The translations under genes were made by a program, and so were the position numbers. Shown here piece by piece: positions 49,901-60,200 of a DNA stretch of 64,000 bases; within the stretch, counting starts at the first letter, position 1; the number at the start of each line of letters is the position of its first letter. The notes below the pieces were generated by a model. It ran no database searches. It had not been told where the DNA came from and saw nothing but the letters and a program-made list of their open reading frames with translations. Source of the stretch: Batillaria attramentaria (Eukaryota; Mollusca; Gastropoda; Batillariidae); the NCBI GenBank assembly GCA_018292915.2, contig JACVVK020000534.1, positions 356,636 to 420,635 of the forward strand, read 5' to 3'.

Positions 49901-52900
49901 CCTACCCCCATCCCACTGTCAAAGTGACTGCCACCGGTTCCCCAAACTAAGCTATTGTACGATATTTTGTTTCACTTTCAGACTGACAATGGTGAAGCAG
50001 GCAGCTCCAGAGGGAAGGCTACATCAGGCTCAACCACCTTCAGGGGAAAGGCCTCTACAAGCAGCTGTAGTACTGGCAAGGCGACAAACTCTGAACAAAA
50101 GGTAGGTCAGGTAGGCCCTCAACCTGTGTGCTTGTGTGTCAGAGAGAGAGAGAGAGTTTCCCTGTGTCTTCACATAACACCAGAATAGTTATGCAGCAGA
50201 ATATCATCCTAAGTCTTTGGCAGAAGGATGATAATCATTAATGTATAGAACTTGAAAATCAGGGTTACTCAGTTTTTATACTAATCAGTAATGGTAATAG
50301 TTACAAAGATGATATGTTTGCCCTTTGTTTTCCCAACAAGATGAAGTTTTCCTTGGTTCCCAAAGTATTTAAACAGAATCGATTCTGTTAATTTTGTTTC
50401 AGGCTGATGAAGGTCTTGCGGGCTGCTCCAGTGGAAATACTCCTTCATCTTCCAGTGACAGGAGTCAGTATTTCAAAGAGCTCAGCAGAAACCTGCAGGA
50501 GGCGTCTTCTTTCAAGGAATTTCAAGAAATTTCCCAGAAGGCAGAGAAGGAAATTAAAAGATGGCCCATCCAGTGTCAGTCATTGCTGCAGGCTGATGAA
50601 TTCAGCCCAGACCTTCTTTCCCAATGTTTATACCCAACAGATGCCCCTGTGGACCTCATGCCCGTAAGAATCTTTGGTGATGGTAATTGCCTCCCAAGGT
50701 GTGGGTCACTTTTGGCTAGCGGCAGTGAGCATACACTCTATGAGGAAATGCGTGTGCGTATTGCTGTGGAACTGGCAGTGCATGAAGACCACTACCTGGC
50801 AGGTCCACGAAGTGATGTGTATGCCCAGTTTTCACAATATTCTGGGCAGACAAAGGATGTCTATGAAAAGGAGGCAATGCAAGCAGTTGTGCCCTCTACG
50901 TACATGGGCATCTGGCAGATGCAAGCTGTCTCTTCAATTATTGGTACAGCATTGTATTCAATATATCCACAGTATGCTGGACACACCGTCCGTGGGGATC
51001 TTAATAACATTTTGACCCCACGTGTAGCCCAATCAGATGTTCAGGTTCCTAAATTACAATATGGGATCATGTGGACCAATATCCATGGCATGCAGACATC
51101 GGAGGCCAGGTGGAAGCCAAACCATTTTGTTGTTTGCCTCCCCATCAAGTCGACTGAGGGTGAGACCTTGAAAAGAAAAACTACAAGTTCTTCAGATATC
51201 AGGTCGTTCTTTGCCAAAGTTCCAAGAAAAAGAACAGTGTGCGAGTTCTAGACAAAACTGATGTGGGTAATTTCAGACTTTTCATCACAGTGCTTGGGGT
51301 CATCTGCATTATCATGATTATGTTCTCGCATTGCTATACTGTGTGTGTAATGTGTGAAAGGACACGCCAAAGTATCTGAGCCAGTATCGAACTGTACAAC
51401 ACTGACAAGTCCATTTATAGACCCCAGGGTCTTGCTGTTAGTTTCAGACTTTGTGTGATCTTGCACTTCCATCTTGGAATTCGTTAATCAGTTCTGACTT
51501 CTCCTGGGGAAAATAAACGTTTTTGAAAAATGGTGAGTCATTTTTGTTTGTTTATTTTGATGCGTCATGAACCAATCATCCCGAATGACCATGTGCAAGA
51601 GCATACAACAACATGATACACTTCCCAAGCAATATGAGACCATTTTAGACAAAGTTTGTTTCTGTTTTACCATGTTTTACTGGAATACCATAGAGAACAG
51701 TTCAAATCACACACAGTGTGTGTAAAGTCAAAATCATCCTAGGATGCCCCCCCCCCCCCCCCCCCCCCGCTTTCACTTTCTTTGGGCAAAGTCCTTCCTT
51801 CCACTGGCTCCCTGGAGTCTGGCTTTCCTTCCATTCAGATTTTGAGGCTCAATTTTCAGGCTTTTTGCCTCTCAGAAAGTGGCAGCCCTGCTATCGTATC
51901 TAACCTTACATCACTCTAACTACATCTCACACTCCTACGATACGACCCAATAAATTTTTTTTGTTGTTGCTGCATTAATACCACTCCAGTCTATTTGTTA
52001 AAACACTTCTTATGAAACGCTGATTGGAGGTTAATATGGTGTTCTGCGGCAGGAATGGATTGCTCGAGTATGGTTCGGTCACACGAACCGGTTCCAGTCG
52101 GGCCGTGCGATACTGAAAGCCATGTCACCCACACCGCCCCCAGATGCCGATCCGGACCTTGAGGTATGAACATCAGTTAAATGGAGTTCAGTTCAGTTTA
52201 TTTCCAGAAACCTCATCAGGGGGAACAGGGATATTTATATATTATGATAAAGGTATTTGTACGGCACTTTTCTTTAAATACAGACTTCAACATAAGTCAA
52301 GGACCACCTTAACAGGTCTAATTTTTAAGAATTCACCAAAAAATAGAGATCAAGGAATCTTTCAAAATTTTTTGCTGTGAAAGTGTTAAAGGGTTAACAA
52401 TGCATCCTGCAAAGCTTGCTGAAGCTGAAAAAACCACCATGTGCTGCACGGACATCTTCCAGGAGTTTGTTTGTGTTTGCAAGTGGTCCTTGACTTATGT
52501 TGAAGTCTGTACTTAAAAACTCAGTGCGCCAGTCACTCACTGACACACACGCGCATCTTACAACGATGGACAGACATACACTGGTGAGTCTGACTAGTTA
52601 AAAAGGAAATTACTGGAGTTACTTATTTGTGTCCTCACGCCGCTTAAGCAAAAAGACCAACTTGCGGCTGAGGACATTACTGGAAGGCTTTGCAAAAAAA
52701 AAAAAAAAAAAAAAGGAACATTTTAAGATTTCCCTTGAAAACAGACAGTGTAGGCGCATTTCTCAGATTTGCAGGCAGGGAATTCCAAAAGTTGGAGCGC
52801 CAAAACTGAAAGAGCGCTCAGAAAACAGCTCAGACCCATCTGTGAGCAGGAAATGGCATAATAATAGCTGGCCCCCTTTACCTCGAGTAAGCCCGTTTTC

Positions 52901-54199
52901 CACTGTCATGTTTTGACCCTTTGGGTATTTCAGAATAAAGTGCTTGGTTTTTTTGTGTGTGTGTGTGCAGGTGACCGATCTCGTGTTTAACGATGTACCG
53001 GTACGCGTGTACCGACCACGCAGTGCGTCTGTACCCACTCCTGCACTCATGCATTTCCACGGCGGGGGATGGTCCGTAGGCTCCATTTACCGTGAGTGTC
53101 AATAACTTTCTTTTGAGGATAACGTAAGTTTTTGTTTGTGAGGTGTGTAGAAGAAACGACTGCCGTTCAATTTTGCTCCTTTGGGTGTTCACCTGGTCGA
53201 AGAACACAAATACACAGGGCCTCAAAATGCCTATATATTCCCTATTAGTCTCAGGCATCATAGTCACCCCTAAAAATATTTCAGTCTAGAAGCAATTAAT
53301 ACTATGAACAGACCATTCAAAGGCACGCACCTGACAGGGGTTTAAACAAATTTGAATGTCTCCTTTCCGCTCAGGCCTCACTGAAGTAATGCACGTCTAC
53401 TTTCTCTTTAGACCAAAGAGCCATTTCACACAATCCGCTTGAGTCACCTGTGTCCGACCTCTGTGCAAAAAGTCCCAGCTTCACTGGCAGCTTGCTTCTT
53501 TTTGTGACTGCCTGGCATGCACCTCGACCTACATAACACAAAAATCACGAAAATCACGCTTTTTCATGACAACAAAAATCACCTCAGACTAGCACACTGA
53601 CAAAGTACATATACGTTTGAGCAGGTAAAGCTCGGAAAATGGCTGTAAGTTAGCACACTAACATCTCGCCGATAGGTGTCAAATTATGCCCTCTTGCCGA
53701 AAAAAAAAGCAAGCTAGTGTGTTTTTACCTAAATATCACCACCGCACAGCGTATCACAAACCAAGGGCGTTTACCCGCCCTGATCATGCACACATCTTTG
53801 CATCCTGGAAGTATCTCCTGTTGTTGATAAACGGCCCCTTTCACGCTAACAAAACGAGATACGTCCAGCTGCCGATGCGGGGCGCTACTCACTTTTGAAA
53901 ATGGCAAATCTCCGTACTTCTGTTTCCTGCGAATTTCGGTGTTTCGCCGTGTAGCATAGTGGCCGTTTACTTACACATAACTACAAAACCCTACTCCCCC
54001 CGTCTCCCTCCCTGTGTGTTGCAGATGAGCTGGAAAAACCGTCCCGATACATCGCTCGGCACTCGCAGGTGGTAGTGGTAGCAGTGGAGTACGTTTCGCT
54101 TTACAAGAGTATTAGATTTAAGGATTCAAAACACTGTATGTTCCTTCCAAATTTTAGGAGGATGGGGTAGGGGGTGGGGGTGGCGGAGGGGGGTGGGTG

Positions 54200-54265
<66 letters not shown>

Positions 54266-57200
54266 CGCTAGAATGATTTTGACATGGACAAGTAAAGCAT
54301 CCCGAAACGTAATTCCTGGGGCCTAACAAAGCCGGTGATGGAAATTCCGTAATGGAAATATAACAAATTCCTTTTAATATATTGGGTCGTTTGCAGGTAC
54401 CGCTTAGCCCCGGAACATCCATTCCCAGCTCCCTTGGACGACTGTGTCGCGGCCATTGTGCACGTGCTGAAAAATGGCCATGAACTTGGCATTGACACCA
54501 ATAAAGTTGGGGTCGCGGGTAAGTTCGTCGGTTGAAAATCTCCCAACAGTTTTAAAGTACGAACGTATTTTTGTTGTTAGTAATTGGCTACAAATCATCA
54601 CATTTCCCGCCACGAAGCTTGAATGGAAGGTGGGTGGGTGGGTGGGATGGTTGGTTGGTTGGTTTTCCGTCACACATGGGCGATATTAAAGACGGGACAA
54701 CGAAGGAAAAGTCCAGACAAAGTTTTTGCTTCCCACCGGGACTCGAACTCACGACCCAGGGAAGCTGTAAGCGCCGTACAAACGGGAGAAAGTGTGTGTG
54801 TGTGTGTGTTTGTGTGTGGGTGTGTGTGTGTGTGTGTTTAGGGGGTGGGGGTGGGGGAGCCGCACAAGCAACAGAGACCATCCTGCAGCTAGGCAGGGGT
54901 AGCAGAGCGGCCTAACTGAGTAACAAAGACTGTCTTGCGGCAAAAAAGGAAGCGGGATGGGGGCGGGGGTGGTGGTGGTGGTCGTGGGGGTGGGGTGGTT
55001 GTGTTACAATAATACAAACATATTACTAAGCAGTTTCAGATACTATCTTACAAAAATCACCTTCAACACACAGACAAACGTGAATAAATGAAATAAATAT
55101 GTACAGTAGGACTGGCGCCGTGTTCTGGTAGTCTGTTTTGACTGCTGAAACAAGGTTTTCAAAACTGATTTTAAGATAAACCATGGACTGCGAGTGCCTG
55201 ATCTCAGAGGGAGGCGCCGGAGTTCCAGATCACAGGGCCAAATGTGCAAAAGAACGATCACTTTGCTAGGAGTGATGGGGAAACGAAATTGAACGATGCT
55301 CCTGAAACCCACTAACAATGCCGACCATTTTGTTGTCACGTGACAGGTTTGAGTGCTGGCGGGAATCTGGCAGCAACAGTATCACTCCGCCTGCAGGAGC
55401 CAGAGTTCCAGACGCTGCCCAAACTCCGCTACCAGGTGCTTCTCATGGCGTCGCTGCAAGCCGTTGACCTCAACCTTCCGTCCACAGCCAACGAGGTCTT
55501 CACCGGAGGCTTGCTGTCGCGCGAGGACATGGCTTCCTTCTTGCTGTCTTACGCCGGCCTTGACCTCTCGCCGGATACGGTCCAGCAGGTCATGCGCAAC
55601 CAGCACGTGCTGCCCGAGACGAAGGCCCGGTTAGCCAAGTACGTGCACAGGAACCTGGTGAAGGAAGAACTGGAGCGAACGTCGAAGACTTTGAAAATTG
55701 AACAGGTAAGTATTAGCAGCCTTGGCGAGTGACTGAAAGTTAGTAAATGATTAAAGTGATAAAGTGTGGACTATGTACGCACTTTTCCCAGTTGGAGCGA
55801 TTGATTGAAAGTAAATAGAATCTGATTTCTTCTTTCGTTCTGAGTGCAGACCGCATCTGTCAGTTAACTCGACAGTTAAGTTAGACTTAAACTTAGATCG
55901 CATTATTGTGAGAAACCATATATTATGAACCATATTTTGTATGACACCACTGAGTTCACTTTTGAAAACCCATTGAAAAATTGCAATTTTACTTGAAACC
56001 AGGAAGGACAAACGGTAATAGGTAAACGAACTGTTTTCCTATGTTCAGTGTTGAAAACGGTAAAGGGTAGACGAACCGTTTTCCTTTTTCCAGTCTTTAG
56101 TGTCGAAAACGGTAACAGGAAAACCAACCGTTGTGCATTTTCCTATTTGCAATGTTGAAAACGGTAACAGGAAAACCAACCGTTGTGCATTTTCCTATTT
56201 GCAATGTTGAAAACGGTAACAGGAAAACCAACCGTTGTGCATTTTCCTATTTGCAATGTTAAAAACGGTAACAGGAAAACCAACCGTTGTGCATTTTCCT
56301 ATTTGCAATGTTGAAAACGGTAACAGGAAAACCAACCGTTGTGCATTTTCCTATTTGCAATGTTAAAAACGGTAACAGGAAAACCAACCGTTGTGCATTT
56401 TCCTATTTGCAATGTTAAAAACGGTAACAGGAAAACCAACCGTTGTGCATTTTCCTATTTGCAATGTTAAAAACGGTAACAGGAAAACCAACCGTTGTGC
56501 ATTTTCCTATTTGCAATGTTGAAAACGGTAACAGGAAAACCAACCGTTGTGCATTTTCCTATTTGCAATGTTGAAAACGGTAACAGGAAAACCAACCGTT
56601 GTGCATTTTCCTATTTGCAATGTTGAAAACGGTAACAGGAAAACCAACCGTTGTGCATTTTCCTATTTGCAATGTTAAAAACGGTAACAGGAAAACCAAC
56701 CGTTGTGCATTTTCCTATTTGCAATGTTGAAAACGGTAACAGGAAAACCAACCGTTGTGCATTTTCCTATTTGCAATGTTGAAAACGGTAACAGGAAAAC
56801 CAACCGTTGTGCATTTTCCTATTTGCAATGTTGAAAACGGTAACAGGAAAACCAACCGTTGTGCATTTTCCTATTTGCAATGTTAAAAACGGTAACAGGA
56901 AAACCAACCGTTGTGCATTTTCCTATTTGCAATGTTGAAAACGGTAACAGGAAAACCAACCGTTGTGCATTTTCCTATTTGCAATGTCGAAAACGGTAAC
57001 AGGAAAACCAACCGTTGTGCATTTTCCTATTTGCAATGTTGAAAACGGTAACAGGAAAACCAACCGTTGTGCATTTTCCTATTTGCAATGTTGAAAACGG
57101 TAACAGGAAAACCAACCGTTGTGCATTTTCCTATTTGCAATGTTGAAAACGGTAACAGGAAAACCAACCGTTGTGCATTTTCCTATTTGCAATGTTGAAA

Positions 57201-60200
57201 ACGGTAACAGGAAAACCAACCGTTGTGCATTTTCCTATTTGCAATGTTGAAAACGGTAACAGGAAAACCAACCGTTGTGCATTTTCCTATTTGCAATGTT
57301 GAAAACGGTAACAGGAAAACCAACCGTTGTGCATTTTCCTATTTGCAATGTCGAAAACGGTAACAGGAAAACCAACCGTTGTGCATTTTCCTATTTGCAA
57401 TGTCGAAAACGGTAACAGGAAAACCAACCGTTGTGCATTTTCCTATTTGCAATGTCGAAAACGGTAACAGGAAAACCAACCGTTGTGCATTTTCCTATTT
57501 GCAATGTCGAAAACGGTAACAGGAAAACCAACCGTTGTGCATTTTCCTATTTGCAATGTTGAAAACGGTAACAGGAAAACCAACCGTTGTGCATTTTCCT
57601 ATTTGCAATGTTGAAAACGGTAACAGGAAAACCAACCGTTGTGCATTTTCCTATTTGCAATGTTGAAAACGGTAACAGGAAAACCAACCGTTGTGCATTT
57701 TCCTATTTGCAATGTTGAAAACGGTAACAGGAAAACCAACCGTTGTGCATTTTCCTATTTGCAATGTTGAAAACGGTAACAGGAAAACCAACCGTTGTGC
57801 ATTTTCCTATTTGCAATGTCGAAAACGGTAACAGGAAAACCAACCGTTGTGCATTTTCCTATTTGCAATGTCGAAAACGGTAACAGGAAAACCAACCGTT
57901 GTGCATTTTCCTATTTGCAATGTCGAAAACGGTAACAGGAAAACCAACCGTTGTGCATTTTCCTATTTGCAATGTCGAAAACGGTAACAGGAAAACCAAC
58001 CGTTGTGCATTTTCCTATTTGCAATGTCGAAAACGGTAACAGGAAAACCAACCGTTGTGCATTTTCCTATTTGCAATGTCGAAAACGGTAACAGGAAAAC
58101 CAACCGTTGTGCATTTTCCTATTTGCAATGTCGAAAACGGTAACAGGAAAACCAACCGTTGTGCATTTTCCTATTTGCAATGTTGAAAACGGTAACAGGA
58201 AAACCAACCGTTGTGCATTTTCCTATTTGCAATGTCGAAAACGGTAACAGGAAAACCAACCGTTGTGCATTTTCCTATTTGCAATGTCGAAAACGGTAAC
58301 AGGAAAACCAACCGTTGTGCATTTTCCTATTTGCAATGTCGAAAACGGTAACAGGAAAACCAACCGTTGTGCATTTTCCTATTTGCAATGTCGAAAACGG
58401 TAACAGGAAAACCAACCGTTGTGCATTTTCCTATTTGCAATGTCGAAAACGGTAACAGGAAAACCAACCGTTGTGCATTTTCCTATTTGCAATGTTAAAA
58501 CGGTAACAGGAAAACCAACCGTTGTGCATTTTCCTATTTGCAATGTTGAAAACGGTAACAGGAAAACCAACCGTTGTGCATTTTCCTATTTGCAATGTTG
58601 AAAACGGTAACAGGAAAACCAACCGTTGTGCATTTTCCTATTTGCAATGTTGAAAACGGTAACAGGAAAACCAACCGTTGTGCATTTTCCTATTTGCAAT
58701 GTTGAAAACGGTAACAGGAAAACCAACCGTTGTGCATTTTCCTATTTGCAATGTTGAAAACGGTAACAGGAAAACCAACCGTTGTGCATTTTCCTATTTG
58801 CAATGTTGAAAACGGTAACAGGAAAACCAACCGTTGTGCATTTTCCTATTTGCAATGTTGAAAACGGTAACAGGAAAACCAACCGTTGTGCATTTTCCTA
58901 TTTGCAATGTCGAAAACGGTAACAGGAAAACCAACCGTTGTGCATTTTCCTATTTGCAATGTTGAAAACGGTAAACGGTAAAACAAACCGCTTTCCTTTT
59001 TCCTATATTCGGCGTGCAAAGCGGTCAAACGGTACAACGAAATAACGGTAGATACCTGGATTGGCCTCATGATCATGTCTTGACCGCTTTCCTTTTTCCT
59101 ATATTCGGCGTGCAAAGCTGTCAAACGGTACAACGAAATAACGGTAGATACCTGGATTGGCCTCATGATCATGTCTTGACCGCTTTCCTTTTTCCTATAT
59201 TCGGCGTGCAAAGCGGTCAAACGGTACAACGAAATAACGGTAGATACCTGGATTGGCCTCATGATCATGTCTTGACCGCTTTCCTTTTTCCTATATTCGG
59301 CGTGCAAAGCGGTCAAACGGTACAACGAAATAACGGTAGATACCTGGATTGGCCTCATGATCATGTCTTGACCGCTTTCCTTTTTCCTATATTCGGCGTG
59401 CAAAGCGGTCAAACGGTACAACGAAATAACGGTAGATACCTGGATTGGCCTCATGATCATGTCTTGACCGCTTTCCTTTTTCCTATATTCGGCGTGCAAA
59501 GCGGTCAAACGGTACAACGAAATAACGGTAGATACCTGGATTGGCCTCATGATCATGTCTTGACCGCTTTCCTTTTTCCTATATTCGGCGTGCAAAGCGG
59601 TCAAACGGTACAACGAAATAACGGTAGATACCTGGATTGGCCTCATGATCATGTCTTGACCGCTTTCCTTTTTCCTATATTCGGCGTGCAAAGCGGTCAA
59701 ACGGTACAACGAAATAACGGTAGATACCTGGATTGGCCTCATGATCATGTCTTGACCGCTTTCCTTTTTCCTATATTCGGCGTGCAAAGCGGTCAAACGG
59801 TACAACGAAATAACGGTAGATACCTGGATTGGCCTCATGATCATGTCTTGACCGCTTTCCTTTTTCCTATATTCGGCGTGCAAAGCGGTCAAACGGTACA
59901 ACGAAATAACGGTAGATACCTGGATTGGCCTCATGATCATGTCTTGACCGCTTTCCTTTTTCCTATATTCGGCGTGCACAACGGTGAAACGGTACATGTA
60001 CAACGAAATAACGGTAGATACCTGGATTGGCCTGATGATCATGTCTTGACCGCTTTCCTTTTTCCTATATTCGGCGTGCAAAGCGGTCAAACGGTACATG
60101 TACAACGAAATAACGGTAGATACCTGGATTGGCCTCATGATCATGTCTTGACCGCTTTCCTTTTTCCTATATTCGGCGTGCAAAGCGGTCAAACGGTACA

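Larger units (their letters stand above)
47990..50330 (+). repeat. Tandem array of five exon-intron units (460-494 bp)
   Basis: Exon starts at 48076, 48568, 49028, 49522 and 49982, so spacings are 492, 460, 494 and 460. Types A-B-A-B-B. Each unit carries an exon, a (GA)n run and an AT-rich intron. The 952-954 bp A-B dimer is itself duplicated. Confidence 0.95.
44677..51251 (+). pseudogene. hAT transposase-OTU gene, 5' part disrupted
   Basis: Predicted exons: a disrupted 5' part up to 45855, then 46545-47772, 48076-48204, 48568-48687, 49028-49156, 49522-49641, 49982-50101 and 50403-51251. From 45551 onward the frame is open and all junctions are GT-AG in phase. Before that, hAT-like fragments (a Cys2/His-type BED-like finger near 44911-45000, an EHCLPFS block near 45130 and EKIVNVMVQYYDDDL near 45367) lie in different frames with stops. 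A 58-residue frame at 44677-44853 may be the original N-terminus. As sequenced, a full-length transposase cannot be made, but a C-terminal product could. I have not reconstructed the intact protein. Confidence 0.75.
44314..51890 (+). mobile_element. hAT-superfamily DNA transposon carrying an OTU-like domain (7,577 bp)
   Basis: Perfect 13-bp terminal inverted repeats CAGGGCTGCCACT / AGTGGCAGCCCTG at 44314 and 51890, flanked by CTATCG on both sides (44308-44313, 51891-51896). CAGGG-type ends and a 5-8 bp duplication are hAT signatures. Inside is a plus-strand gene: a broken BED-finger/N-terminal part, an open hAT-type C-terminal exon (46545-47772), five repeated linker exons and an OTU-like last exon (50403-51251), with AATAAA at 51512. 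It sits in intron 1 of esterase copy 2, same orientation. The short matching flank and nearly identical internal repeats suggest it is young. Confidence 0.9.

Noticed and set aside
55990..58973. CRISPR-like regular spacing
   Set aside because: Head-to-tail tandem satellite with no unique spacers, in a eukaryotic intron.
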